A stretch of DNA of 64,000 bases from Biomphalaria glabrata (GCF_947242115.1 NC_074721.1:5646001-5710000); one strand, 5' to 3'. Shown: positions 23,400 through 35,756, numbered from the stretch's first letter. The notes: a model not told the origin generated them from the sequence alone. Translations and numbers: made by a program.

Positions 23400-23935
23400 G
23401 ATATAAGGCAAAGGGTTTCTCCTCAGACTTGGGGAGTCAGACGTTGAAGAATTGGATAAGTTTACATACCTTCATAGCAAACGATGGGGATGCCTACCAT
23501 AACGTTGCGTGACGAATTGGAAAGGCAGGCAGTGTTTTTCAAAGGCTGCAGCCTGTTTGGACAAACCAAACTATTAAATTAGAGACAAAAATACACCTTC
23601 TTAACACAATTGTCATGTCAACAGCAACGTATGTATGCGAGACATGGAAGTCATTTGCCAAAATGGAGAAAATGTGTCTCAACAAAAAAAAAAGGCTAAG
23701 ACGGATTTTAGGAGTAAGTTACTAAGATAGGGCCTGAAAGAAAGAAATCCATAATGAACTGGGACTCCACCACTTACTGAAGTTGTGAATGAACGTCACA
23801 TGAGGTTTGCGGGGCATGTCTTTCGACAGATTTTAAACTACGCATAACTAGAGTTGCAATGACACGGAGGCCTATTCGAGGAAAGCGCAAACAGGTACGT
23901 TCTCATAAGACAAAGCGTCTCGTTTTCATGGAGGA
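23400..23935 (+). mobile_element. LINE ORF2 C-terminal fragment, RTE-like
   Basis: Decayed frame with IVMSTATYVCETWKSFAKME, KKKRLRRILGVSY and a region like ERHMRFAGHVFRQ. Several stops. A relative of this segment is inside the 58.3-59.9 kb hAT-like element. Confidence 0.7.
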
Positions 23936-24004
23936 CTCCGGAGCAATGGATATTGGGTATTCATGTTTAGATCTAGGTAAAAGTATCTATAAGGCGTTTA
24001 ATAG

Positions 24005-24247
24005 TCAATTTTCAATTGGTCTTACAATTTGTGCATTAGAAAAAAAACAACAACAACATTATAATAATAGAAAACAAAACATACATTGACACCAGACTCA
24101 TTTATAATTTACATGTGAAAAGTTTATATCAGATAGTTTCTGTTTAATGATTTGATTGCCAGGGGGAACAGAAGAGTTTTTGTGCCTTTTGCTTTCGGTG
24201 TCTTGTATCACTTTTGTGATTGTAAATTCACAAAATCCTGACCTAAA
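24005..24247 (-). mobile_element. LINE 3' fragment
   Basis: Reverse complement of the 6.19-6.35 kb type: TTTGTGATTGTAAATTCACA near 24,215 and TTGATTGCCAGGGGGAACAG on the plus strand. Its 3' side shares CTTACAATTTGTGCATTA with the 49.1 kb copy. Confidence 0.65.
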
Positions 24248-25059
24248 GAGTGATTTTTTATTTCTAGAATCGTTTTAGCTTTTTTTTATGGATGTTTGTC
24301 TCAAACAGCTTCCCAAATGGGGTTTGTCTTTTGCCAGTGATTTTACCAGCATTTGTAACATTGGCTAGATATTTTGACAAAATATAAAGTTATTGAAACA
24401 CATTTTTTTATAGTTTCACAAATCACTACTGATTTACAAGTGGCGTAGCAACGTTGGCGCGAAGATGCTCATTAAGCCCGGGCCCGTACCCATTTTAATG
24501 GCCTACTTGTCTCTTCAAAATGGTAAGGAAGCAAATGTGTGAAATGTATTTCATTGTCGGGTTCCTTTATTGCTTGCTTGCTGGTTAGGGGGTTATTTAT
24601 AATTAAGAGAAAATATTAATAAACATACTTCAACTCTAACTCCAGATCTCCATGAAATGACAATGATATTTTAATATCCAATAGAGCGCAAAATTGACAG
24701 CCACTCTCGAGAATTATTAATACAACACCAGTCCAGGAAAAACAACTGACAACCAATGTCACTCTATCATACAAGGAAAACTCACATTCAAAACCATCAC
24801 CTGTATACTGTTCACATTCATACCTGGACAAAATAAACAAAGGGATGTAACTCTTACATACTGAAACAGTAACAAAGAAATAACACATTCACTCTCACCA
24901 TACCTGCCCCTGACATTCATGAATCACCTCCTCTTAGATGTCAATCCAAATACTTGCACAATGTAGAACCTGCATTTAGATGTCCTTTACTAGATGTACT
25001 GATACATACACGACGAGTCGGATTGCATTTTGTTACCCTTAAGTTTAGGAGAGGACCAC

Positions 25060-25654
25060 TGTAAATGAAAGGTTGAGTGTTGTAATACTGGGTTCTTACT
25101 TCCTGAAGTACTCTAGACACGTGACGAGACAAACACTATACGACTGACTCAAGTCCGTTCAGCAGACAACATGAAGTTTATTTACAACATAATAATAATA
25201 TACTGCACTCCTTGTTAGTGCTACAAGTCAAGAAATAATAATCCTATCCGCATAACAGCGTTATCAAAAGTATCAATCACGTCCGCATCTCAGCGGGTAA
25301 CAATAAGAACAATTACTACTAGTGACACTGGAGCTTCAACTATAGATATCCATTGAAATACGAATAATACCTTAATATTCAATAAGCACATAATGAAATC
25401 AACTCTGAAATATAATTAATCAACAATCATTAGTCCATCGACTTTCATGCTATATACATATATATACACCAGTCCAGGAAGAAACGTCCAATCTTCCTGG
25501 AGCGGGAGCAGGACCTCACTGACTTGACTTGACTGAACTCAAAGTCAACTTTTCATTCTACTTCCTGTTTTCTACATCAGGAATTCCACGTGTCTTTTAA
25601 ACTATTAACATTACGTGAACTTAAGATCATGCAATGTCAACTAAGACTGTGACA
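25060..25654 (-). mobile_element. Fossil solo LTR, 595 bp, with target duplication
   Basis: Plus-strand ends TGTAAATGAAAGG and AAGACTGTGACA, flanked by ACCAC at 25055-25059 and 25655-25659. On the minus strand AATAAA lies near 25,175. A segment at 25,330-25,490 has a diverged relative at 24,640-24,800, so a second, partial copy of the family lies next to it. Confidence 0.78.
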
Positions 25655-25869
25655 ACCACCACTATACTCTTGAACCTGAGTCTATTGATACCCACCCCCC
25701 GCCCCTATGTTACTTGGGTTTACTGACTTCATAATTGCGATTAAAATCTATGATATAATTTCTTTATTTTCAAACACTTTATCGACTGCGTAATGAGAAT
25801 ATACTTGTATATGTTTGTAACTTTTTTGGTGTTTATACTATTGAACAGCTTGCTTTAATCTTATCTTCC

Positions 25870-26395
25870 TTATTTGAAAAAAAATGTTTCTTTTTTGTTC
25901 AATCACTGTTGCTCTCTGTTATATGCTTATCTCTGTTTCTCTTTTCGCCATTTTTCCTTTTCGAACTCTTTTCCTAATTGTTTTAACAACTTTCTAATCC
26001 ATTGTTTTTCTTTTTATATCTTTTTCGTTCTCTTTTTGTTTCTTTTTCCTCATTTAGTTTTCTCTTTTTCTTCCTTTTTTTCTCTCTTCAATGTTTTTTT
26101 CTTTCTCTTTTCCATTTATACATCAAAATTTCTATCGCTTTTTTTCTCTATCCAGCTCTCTCCTCCATTTTTCTGTTGTTTTTTTTCTTTCTTATTCAAA
26201 TGTCTCCCTTTTTTTTCTTTTTCCAGATTTCTTTCTGTCTTTCTTTGTCTTTGTCCACAATGATTCTCTTCCTTTCTCCTTTCTCCTATCTCCACTATTT
26301 GTATATCTCTTTGTCTCTTCCACAAGTTTCACTCTTTCTCTCTAATTCTCCTCCTTTAATAACTCTCCTTCTGTCTCTCTGCTCCCTGTTTTATA
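25870..26395 (+). repeat. 525-bp polypyrimidine tract
   Basis: Almost only T and C on the plus strand, with TTTTTCTTTCTC-type runs and few purines. Open frames in all forward frames are composition artefacts. Confidence 0.9.
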
Positions 26396-26403
26396 CTTTA
26401 GAC

Positions 26404-26594
26404 CAGTGTTTCCCAAAGTGTGTTCCGCGCAACCCGTGTTCCGCGATGCATGAATAGGTGCTCCACGAACTGCTGGAATAATTAACAAGTGGGCCACCAC
26501 ATGAATAAATCTCTCTAAAAAAATAAGTATGAGTTCCGCTTAATACTCAGAATGTACAAAATGTTCCGCTAAGGAAAAAATTTGGGAACCACTG
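26404..26594. mobile_element. hAT-type MITE, 191 bp, perfect 8-bp target duplication
   Basis: Terminal inverted repeats CAGTGTTTCCCAAA and CAGTGGTTCCCAAA are flanked by CTTTAGAC at 26396-26403 and 26595-26602. The TIR start CAGTG and 8-bp duplication are typical of hAT elements. No coding capacity. Relatives at 34.4 and 53.07 kb. Confidence 0.92.
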
Positions 26595-26929
26595 CTTTAG
26601 ACGCTCTGCAAACACAATTCAGCCCTACCAGTTAGGTAGCCAAGCGGTTTTGCACCTTCTCAGCCACACAATGTTTTCTGTTATACAAATTATTAATAAT
26701 TTTTGAATACGTTTATTTTTAGTTTTGAAAATTCATGTTGCATTTGTATGATTCTAATATATTTTAAGACCAGATTTTATGAGAAGTATTTAATTTCATT
26801 GATCATGTTTGGCAACAAAAAGGAATTGGGCACATTTAAAATAGTTTGTTTTGTTTTATTTTGGACATAGTTATTTTGTATAGCTGGCAGCGACGATGTA
26901 GACGGATTAATTATCTTATTTTATTGTTG

Positions 26930-27045
26930 GACTTCGCCTGTGCGGTGCGCAACGTTTTGTCGACGCGTATTTTCGCCGTGGTCCTAATAGCTACGCCGTT
27001 TTGGCGTTGGGAGTTATGTCATGTCGATGATATAGAAAACACTTA
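26930..27045. repeat. Dispersed GC-richer repeat (second copy)
   Basis: Diverged relative of 10,497-10,630; see that entry for shared words. Confidence 0.45.
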
Positions 27046-27049
27046 AGAT

Positions 27050-28680
27050 TTTGTAATATTCATTTTTTATATACGAAAAAAAAAGACATAAATATTAAAG
27101 AAGAACAAAAAGAAAAAAAAATAATTTGTAAAAAAAAATAAGAAAAAGTTATAAATTTTTAATGAATAGTGTTAACTAGAGCAAGCGGGGTTGGTAACCA
27201 GGATCAAGATGAATAGACAATGAATGAAGCTATTTCCCCCCCCCCCCCCAATCACATACGCATCATCACTTTTAGATATTCGCAGGAATAAAACATTCCT
27301 CATACCTGTACTTCCAAGCTAGCACGTTGGTATCACATTTCAGTCTAGATCACGTCTTAGCCTGACTTGACCAACACCACCTCATTTTTTTTATTTTGAC
27401 AAGTTAGAAAGGGAAACTAACGTCTACAAAACGAAAAGTTTACACGTAAAAAAAAAAGTTCACAAATGTAGCAGATATATGCACATTATTGCACATACAC
27501 AACAAAAAAAAAGTATATTAATCTTTTACAAGAATATTTCATTTGATTTAAATTATATGTCTACATATTTAGCGCCAAAAAGTCCCATTGTCAAAACGAC
27601 CACGTCGTCTAAGCGGCGTTGCCCAAAACATCCACCTTCGTTGCCTGTACTGGTTGGAATTAAGTGTTGCCTCTGTTTTACCATAGTCAAAACACACATT
27701 TTTAAAATACCTTGACCAATTGGAAGAGTAATTGTCTAATTGAGGGTGTGGTAAGTGTTATACATCATTAAGATGATATTCAATTAAGTTAATCAACGAA
27801 TGATAATATTTATTACTATATTTTTCTGTCTACTTGTTATGGTGTGTGTGTTGGGTGTGTTTCTATGGTGACGGTGGAAGAGGTCAGCGATTAGTTGTGA
27901 TGCAACATAGGTGGCATTGTCGTCATTTGATCCTAGTTAGGGGAGACGACTCCAGAAAGTGAGACTGTAAGGTTGTGTTATTGTAGTCACAAGTAGTAAG
28001 CTAGATTTTGTTAAAGATATTATTACTTAAGGTAAGACTACTACATTAATTTCATTTTTCAAAAATCATTTCGTTTGTTTAGAAAAGGAAGTTATTCAAG
28101 TTATTAAAAGTTTTATTAATTAAGATATATCACGCCTACAACGGTTTAGTTGTCTACCAGCAGTTTGGTGCTACAAGTCAACAACCAGTAACAACACTAC
28201 TCACACTATTCATTCATGCAATACAACTAGTTGTACTGTAATATTAAAGAAAGATATAACAATTAAACATAAACAGAATTAAACATAGTTTTATCTTATA
28301 CAACACTTCCACATTATTTTCTTTCACGTTGATATTGTTAAGTACCAGGTGACCGAGCCTCGCTCGGGTGAATAATTTGTTAAGGAAGGATGTATACCCG
28401 AAGTAATTTTGGGATAAATTAATTATAGATCTATTTTGCGGCCTATTTTAGTTCACAGACTAAACATTTGAAAAGCACTCCCCATTGATCTCAGACAAAA
28501 CTCTACTACACTACATTCAAGAATAACTTTAAGAAATATTTGTTTAGAACTTGTTAGATTAGTTAGTCATTTTAACTCTTGTTTTTATGTCTGTTTTCTT
28601 ATTACAGCACCTTGAGCCTTCATTACGTTTGTCAACAGCATTTTATAAATACAATTATTAGTAATTACTTGTATTGTTTT
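27050..28680. other. No gene seen; possible LTR-derived stretch
   Basis: AT-rich, with a C run at 27,237-27,249. GTGCTACAAGTCAA near 28,170 is shared with the solo LTR at 25.2 kb, hinting at related LTR sequence, but I found no paired ends or target duplication. Confidence 0.35.
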
Positions 28681-28689
28681 GTTTGTTTT

Positions 28690-29156
28690 AGCTGATGAAG
28701 GTGTCGTGGTCTTAAGGTAGGTCTACTATTTATGCTTAGTGCATAAATGTCGCCATACAGGTCGAGAATTTTTAGTTTCCCAGACCTGTCGAGACGGAGA
28801 TCAGCAAGTCAGGGGCAGTCAAACAGAATATGAGGCACGGTTTCCTCTTCTTCCCCGCAGCGGGGACACCGTGAATCAAAATTTGGCCATAGCCGCGAGA
28901 AATATGAGCCAACAGGGCAATGGCTTGTCCTGCACTGTGCTATAATAGCCTGCTCAGGCCTGGACAGCCTCCACCACGGGGAAGTGCGGTCAGGGCGCCT
29001 CATGCGCTCCCAGACTCCACGGGCTTTTTGGGACTTGTTCCAGCACTCAAACCACTTTTCCATTTCTGTTTTTTGAATTTTAGCCAGGGCTTGATGTGTC
29101 ACAACCTCATTATGGCAGTGACAAGTGGTCACTAAAACATTGTCCAGGAAAGTCAC
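28690..29156 (-). mobile_element. LINE C-terminal fragment with zinc knuckle
   Basis: On the minus strand: PEQAIIAQCRTSHCPVGSYF, then SRCPRCGEEEETVPHILFDC, a CCHC motif (C-x2-C-x8-H-x4-C) as found downstream of RNase H in I/R1/Jockey-group LINEs. Upstream is an open stretch with KWFECWNKSQKARGVWERM. Clade uncertain. Confidence 0.75.
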
Positions 29157-29159
29157 GGG

Positions 29160-30239
29160 AAACCTCTGAGTTTACAGAGAGGAAGTGAAATATATTAAAG
29201 AAAGCCACCTTTCGATCTTGGTAGAGAGCGGACGTGTAGACCACGCATTCTTCAGATATTAGCTTAGTTATCATGACAGTGGTTGCGTAAGTATTGCTAG
29301 AGAGCGGACGTGTGTATTGGATATCTATTCTGTCAGATATTTGGTACCTAACGAGAGAATTGTGTTCAAACTTGGATTATATTTTATTGTAACTACTTGT
29401 ATAGCTGGAGCTGGATCTTCATATGTATATAGTATGTTTGATGAAACTTCATGTCCACTATATCAAGTCTTACTCAGTGCATTATGCCATTTTACTATGC
29501 TGTCCTGTATACATGCCTAAGTTGTTTGAACTTCACTTGAGGATAGGGGTATATCACTACAATACATATTTAGGACCCACGTTACGATCAAAATATATCT
29601 CGTGACAATGAGAATGATCCTTTAGTGCTATCAGCTATGGGAAGCTTTTTTTTTTCCTCTTCATGTCTGCCTAGAACGTTAAATGTGCAGAATAATTAAT
29701 ATTTAATTACGTCTAGCACTGCAGATTAAACTAAATTGACAGTCTAATGATGATATGTTTTATATTTATATGTGCAGATCGTATATAGAAATAATTTCCT
29801 GTTATTTATGTTTTTAAGACATTCTAAGTCAACTAGTTTATATGGGAATACATTATAGTGGTTTATTGGACAAATCGTACTCATTGACATTCTAAACAAA
29901 CAAGGGCTTAACTCTATTACTGTATCTCTTTTTTACTCTCTCTCTCTCTCTCTTTCTATCTGCTTTAATTTTTTCTCCCTTTCTGACAAGTCACAAATCA
30001 ATTATTAAAAAGACAAATATTTAAGATCAATTTCATCTCACAGGGGAATTAATGCAAAATGAATTAATGCAAAAGTCTCAAAAGTTAATTCCCTTATATA
30101 TTGAGACACAATCAAATTTACTACAACACCAAAGAAAGAAGAATGTCATATAGTGTAATAACAAATATATTTTCCGTCATTGTAAGCGATATAGTACTTA
30201 TACATTACATCTGTATACTTATATAAGAGGGTTAGAAAC
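29160..30239. other. Spacer downstream of gene B, no gene seen
   Basis: Holds a (CT)n run near 29,936-29,954. No clear exon. Should include the 3' UTR of gene B, but I see no unambiguous AATAAA on the minus strand within the first 300 bp past its stop. Confidence 0.4.
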
Positions 30240-33200
30240 TTATGTGTATAGGTCAGGATCCTCTAAAATAAAATAAACAGGATCTTTCTGTACGTTTGGA
30301 TCTGCCGTAACATGGCCTCCATCGTTACTATAATCATGGTCTATTGTTAAATGTTCACTGTTGTCTGATAAGCCAGCAGGGTCTACAATATCATAAGTTA
30401 TGTCACATACGTCTTCCAGTTCTTCTGAGACGTTCCCTGATAATGTATTCCCTGTCCGTATCTCTTTATCCGCTTTGGGTTTTCCCTCTACGCTATAAGG
30501 GTCTGTGATAAGACGCACTGGCTGACCTAGTTTATTGTATACCCGTTCTGTCATATTCTGATACGGGGTGTCCGATGTTGGAATGTAAGGTTTAGTTTTG
30601 TCTCTACATTCTTCGTAGACGGACTCATTGTTATCACCAAACAGCTCAGTTTTGTTTCGCACTGAAGTTGAAACGAATTTTCCTTCAATCTCTTCATAAA
30701 TTGAATTCACAGAATTATCACTAGGGGCAGTCACTTTGTCAGAAGATTGAATAATGATGGCATTATTAGCGTTAGGTGATGGCATTAGGTAACCAATGTC
30801 ATCTGTAACGAATGATTTGTCCTTGACCTGATCAGTGAAGTTCAAATATGTCAGATTAATTTCTTCATATTTTTCATCTTTTGGAAAATGTGCATTAGCA
30901 TCATGACCTAAAGAGTCTGATGTCTCATTTCTCTCGTCAAAATCACTGAGCTTTATTTCATGTCGATGTGTTATATTGTTGTAGACAGGAGGCGATAACG
31001 TTTTATTGGAAGATCTTGTAGTAACCAAGCTTCTGTCCTGAGTTGAAGGGCCGGGATTAATGTCAGTTCCAGCATCGCGGTTCTCTTTCTTTCTTTTTCT
31101 CTTTCTGATATGCACCGTTGCAGTCACAACAATAGATACAAAGATTAACGTGCCGAACACAGCACATAAAGCTATAATAAGAGTTTTGTCGTTTGAACCC
31201 TTACTTTCTACTTTGAGCGACGTAACGTTCGCGGAGGTAAGGAATACCTTGTCATTTGTAGACGTCATCTCATTATTTACACTTGTATTCAATGTCGAGA
31301 AAGAATGACCCACTGTGCTAACGCTAGCTTGAGTACTTGTTGCTGCTGTGGTGGGAGTCTCATCGCAAAAGTTGGGATGATAAGCTGCCGTGCTCATCTC
31401 TTTGATAAGCCCTTGCTCGACAATGGTGACGTTATTCAAAGCGATGAACCCCACCCTGTAACAAGAATTAACAGTTTCTCTTATTAAAACCACTGTCTTG
31501 TTCTCAACACGGTAGGAATACATTTTGGAGCAGGAAATAACAAAGTCATCAGTGGTCCACGAGGTTGTTATGACACAAGTTTTAGGCAAGGAATTAGAGC
31601 TGAATGATTCCTTTATTGTTATGAAACTGTGGACAAAGGCGTTTGGTCTTGTCGTGTGGACTAGGACTGCCTCACAGGAGACATTTGGTTCTAGTAAGCA
31701 ATTTGAAAACCTGTGAAATAATTAATACATACAACATCATCGATTTTACATTGATACAGATTGCATACCATACTTTAATAAGAACTTAGGTAAAAAAAAT
31801 TGTATTAATGATTTAAGTATGCATATGGATAAATGCAAACGCGAACGCGACATGAAGCTCTTCAAAATCGACACAAGCAGAGGGGAAAAAGTGGCACTGG
31901 ATATATCCACACGGAGAGCGAGCATAAAGCATATGCGAGCATATGCCATACAGAACAGTAGTAGAAAGAAGGGTGAAATGCAACGGCGACTGGTGATTGA
32001 CCGCAGCTGAGGATTGGCCTCTTTAGTCACACAAGAAGTTGCAAAGGGAAAAGATCGTAACTCGGGAAGTAAAATGTTTGTAAAAACGTTAAATAATAAA
32101 CATAGCGCTCTGTAAACACTGCGTGCACCCTTACGAAACTGTCAATAATACCCTCTCTTTACTGCCCCAGCTCAAGGCAGACCTATTACCATGACCATAA
32201 TCCAAACGCTTTAAGGCGGTACAAAGCAACATAAAAATCACACGATGTTTTTCCTAGGCACTTACTGCTAAGGCTTTTAGGCTCAGCAGCTAAAAGCTGG
32301 TGGAAGAATGCTTATGAAACCAGGGGCGACTTTAAGTACGTGAAGACCCCTTGGCTGGATTTTTGTGAAGGCCCGTCAAATTTTTTTCCAAAGCTTTAAT
32401 AAGGATTCACTTCTCACTGTTGTTAATACGGAGCTGTATTTACTCATTCCTAGCATGCTATAAGAGTACACTTCTTTATCACGACAGTGATGCCAGCCAT
32501 AAAAATGCCAACTAAACAATATATATATATAGTTAGAAAATATATTTTAAAAAAAAAGTAAATGCCAACTAAACAATATATATATAGTTAGAAAATATAT
32601 TTAAAATAAAAAAGTAAATGCCAACTAAACAATATATATATAGTTAGAAAATATATTTAAAAAAAAAAAGTAAATGCCAACTAAACAATATATATATAGC
32701 TAGAAAATATATTTAAAAAAAAAAAGTAAATGCCAACTAAACAATATATATATAGTTAGAAAATATATTAAAAAAAAAAAAGTAAACAAAAAAGTTTTTT
32801 GGCCCTTCGAAATTCGGATATATATTTTTTTTATTTTGTGGAGGCTTAGTTCTTATGGAGGTCTAGGGAGTTTAGCCTCGCCAGAACTCCCTTAAATCCG
32901 ACACCGCGTGCAACGATAACCAGGCTAAAAAGGCGTCCTAGTGGAAATGATGGTTAGAGGAGGTTACTAGGCCAATAGGGAAGCACCGCAAGATTCTCGT
33001 TCACAGTTCACGTTTTATTAATGAAATAAATTAGGTTCATATTCAGAGGCGTAGCTAAGGTGGGGGAGCATTTTAAAATTCCCCCCCGGGCCCCCACTTG
33101 ATGGGGGCTCCCAAAAAAGTGTTGTTTTTTTCATTAAATATTACGTATAATGCACGGGCCCCCAAAGAGGTCAAGCTCCGGGACCCCCAAATAAGGGCAA

Positions 33201-33500
33201 ATTCCTAGCTACGCCTATGTTCGTGTTCTTCAAAATTTTAATATTAATTCTTTCTTCTAAGTCACTGCCATCTTCAATGACTCAAAGCATAAATGTTTTA
33301 AATTTAAAATCTAAAAATAGAAATACATAACTAAAGATTTGATATATTTACTCGTGGAGACAGTTGCTTCCTACGTTCACATTCATTTCAGTGCTGCGAA
33401 GTGAGAAAGCTACGGATGTACTTTGGTCATGACAAGCGAAGGATGGTCTCACTCTGGTGCACAGTGAAAGCAAGTAGACGAAGTTAATCAGTGTAGTCAT
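30240..33500 (-). CDS. Gene B: single-pass membrane receptor-like protein, 11 tail tyrosine motifs
   Basis: Exons 33500-33352 and 31710-30240 join to 539 residues. Exon 1 ends CAC GA|GTAAAT; exon 2 follows TATTAATTATTTCACAG and starts G|TTT TCA, again phase 2, with Glu restored at the join. Seen: signal peptide MTTLINFVYLLSLCTRVRPS.. (cleavage near FA|CHDQ); ectodomain with C-x14-C-x22-C spacing; Thr/Ser-rich stalk; membrane helix about 226-250 (LIIALCAVFGTLIFVSIVV); basic stop RKRKRKK; a tail of about 290 residues. Tail motifs: YNNI 293, YEEI 331, YLNF 338, YLMP 357, YEEI 388 (ITIM-like SIYEEI), YEEC 415, YQNM 433 (PI3-kinase type), YNKL 441, YSVE 455, YDIV 489 (ITYDIV), YFIL 529. YxN sites suit Grb2-type SH2 domains. 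Inferred phospho-tyrosine signalling receptor; ligand unknown. An acceptor CCCTATTTACAG at 33,548 suggests a 5' UTR exon further up. Confidence 0.85.
31815..32012 (+). mobile_element. LINE ORF2 C-terminal fragment in the gene B intron
   Basis: Open for 63 codons and reads CKRERDMKLFKIDTSR, then LDISTRRASIKHMRAYA, the familiar CKRDMKxLxID...DRxxWR tail of RTE-type LINEs. It lies antisense to gene B. Confidence 0.65.
32505..32786. repeat. 56/57-bp tandem array, 5 copies
   Basis: Units start ATGCCAACTAAACAATATAT at 32505, 32562, 32618, 32674 and 32730, each with an A run of varying length. It lies in the gene B intron. Confidence 0.95.
33044..33219. mobile_element. hAT-like MITE, 176 bp
   Basis: Ends CAGAGGCGTAGCTAAG and, inverted, CATAGGCGTAGCTAGG. 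Flanks TTCATATT and TTCGTGTT match at 6 of 8 positions, as an aged 8-bp duplication. Core contains CCCCCCGGGCCCCC. It lies in the gene B intron. Confidence 0.75.
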
Positions 33501-33547
33501 TCTTGAAACGACATTGTTGAGGACTTAGAGTTCAAATCTTTCACGTC
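33352..33547 (-). other. Gene B signal-peptide exon with a short upstream ORF
   Basis: Acceptor at 33,548-33,549, coding from 33,500, donor GT at 33,351. Before the main start lies ATG TCG TTT CAA GAA TGA, a 5-codon upstream ORF whose stop overlaps the main start codon as ATGA. This could lower or couple translation of gene B. Confidence 0.7.
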
Positions 33548-33644
33548 CTGTAAATAGGGTCATAAATGAAGTAAATAAAACAAATTAATTACGTTAAACT
33601 TTTTGTTGTCTCTTATATTATTTTCTTGCTATAAGAAAGTAAAG

Positions 33645-33725
33645 TTCCCATTTCAGACTTTGCGGTCTATAGATGATGTTAGGTCATCTGTTTCTGGGGG
33701 ACACGGTTGACGAGGGCGAATTGTT
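33645..33725 (-). repeat. SINE family 2 tail fragment
   Basis: Matches the tail of the 52.3-52.6 kb SINE (TTTCAGACTTTGCGGTCTAT, GATGATGTTAGGTCATCTG). It lies upstream of the gene B coding start. Confidence 0.6.
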
Positions 33726-34397
33726 ATATATGGTGTCGCACTAGCACAGAATGGCTTCGTTGCAACATAATACGAAAATATTGCTTCGCACAAATAGGTT
33801 GAAACAGAAAAACAAAACAAAACATAAAAAAATACTTTCTAAAAAGACAAAATCTCCTTTGCAAAACTTACAGAGTGAATTTTTTTCTGTTAATAACTAA
33901 TGAATGTTAGAATAAAAAAGATTCGAAATTTTTTATCCCGCCTTATGCCCCCCCCCCCCACACCTTTCTAAGAAAGAATCCTTGTTAAGCGAAAAATTAT
34001 AAATGTAAAACTAGAGATTTTCTAGTGTGGTCAACGAGCTAGTAATAATTTTCTCTGCGATATACATAAAGTTTTAATTTTCTTGAAAAAATCGTTAGAG
34101 CCGTTTTCGAGAATAGCTTCCACCCACCCACATTCCATGAAGATACGAATTTAATAGACGTATTGTAAAATCGATAGTAACTTGTTGAAAAAATATTGTG
34201 GTACTCTTCACAAAAAAAAAACTCGACCAGAAATCATTTAATGATTATTTTTTATTGTATATTTGTTTTCAAATTAGAGTCAAAATTTACATCAGTTCAA
34301 AATTATAAAATTTATTTTCCTATCAAGAAAAACTAATAAAAATCTTTTATCCCGCATCTACTTGATGATTAATTTACGTGGTGGCTAATAGTTAATT

Positions 34398-34474
34398 ATT
34401 CCAGTTGCTCTTGGAACACCTATTTGGACTCGCGAAACTTTAGGGTTCCGCGGAACACAGTTTGGGAAACACTG
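34398..34474. mobile_element. hAT-type MITE fragment
   Basis: Contains TTCCGCGGAACACAGTTTGG and ends GGGAAACACTG, the right end of the 26.4 kb MITE family. The left end is not recognisable. Confidence 0.6.
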
Positions 34475-34479
34475 ATCTA

Positions 34480-35755
34480 ATACAAAAGAATGAATATTTT
34501 AGATAAACTAAATCCTTTTTTCAACAAGTCTAATGCGATTTTAGAGATTTATCTTTTCCTTATGTAATACATTCCTATTATTCCTTAGTCAATTTAATAT
34601 TTGTTTATTTCAAGGTGCTTACCTTCAGCAGTATTCATAACATCCAGACCTAGGCTACGTGGTACTATAGAATGAATCATTCATTGCGTTATCCTCAATG
34701 TGCAATCAGAATATAAATGTATTAAAACGCGTTCTATTCACACTACATTACATTCAGCATGCTGACTATGTTATGTGCATTATGTTTTGCATGTTAACAA
34801 TTTTTGAAAGTAGGTATTATATTACAGCATATATTCATTTTAGCTATCAGCAAACTATTGTGTAAATCCTACATGCTAATGTTATCAAACCTCTAGTCTA
34901 CTATTTACCAAACACACACACTTGAAGTCGAGCTTAGAACCAAAACGTTTTATCTGTCATGTGATAATATTAAACATATTTGATCATATACGTAACATTT
35001 TATTCGTTATCGACATAAAAAGTGAGGGCTCGGTTCTTATCTCTTGTCAGTTATTTCTTATTCTCTGGTCTTGTTTTGTCTTCCCTAACCTATCGCAGGA
35101 TTTAGGCTTTCCTATAGTCATCACAAGCTTAAGCTAAGGGCCCTTCAAAACAAAGATCCATTTACTTTGTTATGAATAATAATGATATGAATTTTAAAAA
35201 AAAATAATTATTATTAAACTATCTATTTACTTTTCTTTTATCTATATACTTAATTGTGTACCTGTTAAACTTTCTAGGTATCCGAAAATTATCTGGGCTT
35301 CTATATGGTCCCATATCATAAATATCTAAAGGCCTTATTAAGTGTAAACCTGGTCCTCCACCAACCCCATGACGTCACGCTTTGCACTTTCATTACAGGA
35401 CATGGAAAGCACTACTGTGTTAATCAATAGAGATGCTAGTATACTATGGAAGGTTATCATAATGTAAGAGCTAGTAAATACATTAGGAAGATAGTTTAAA
35501 GGTCAAGGTTATGCTTATAAATGCTGCAGAAGAAGCAAATGAATGTCTGGCCAAGGAAAGGACTGAACTGGCTGGTCTCAAGAGGACACTTAATTCTGTG
35601 CAGGAATGTAATGGCTGAGAAGGTGATCATTATAATGAGTGTTATCACTTCCGGGTCAAGTAAAGGGGATATCTAAAAAATAATTTTTTCATTAACAAAT
35701 TTTTAAACAAAGTCAATGCTGAAAACAGTATTTAAATTATCCTGCACACCTATAA
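34480..35755. other. Non-coding stretch, no gene seen
   Basis: AT-rich; no exon or known repeat recognised. A CA-type run near 34,912-34,921 only. Confidence 0.4.
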
Positions 35756-35756
35756 A

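Noticed and set aside
24616-24888. Minus-strand frame with a phase-2 acceptor-like start and a Cys-rich, Ig-like look
   Set aside because: Its sequence has a diverged copy at 25,330-25,490 inside the solo LTR, so it is LTR-family DNA, not a receptor exon.
25874-26457. Three overlapping forward frames rich in Phe, Ser and Leu
   Set aside because: Composition of the polypyrimidine tract; no start context, splice signals or family resemblance.
27740-28330. Possible LTR sharing GTGCTACAAGTCAA with the 25-kb solo LTR
   Set aside because: No paired termini or flanking duplication could be fixed.
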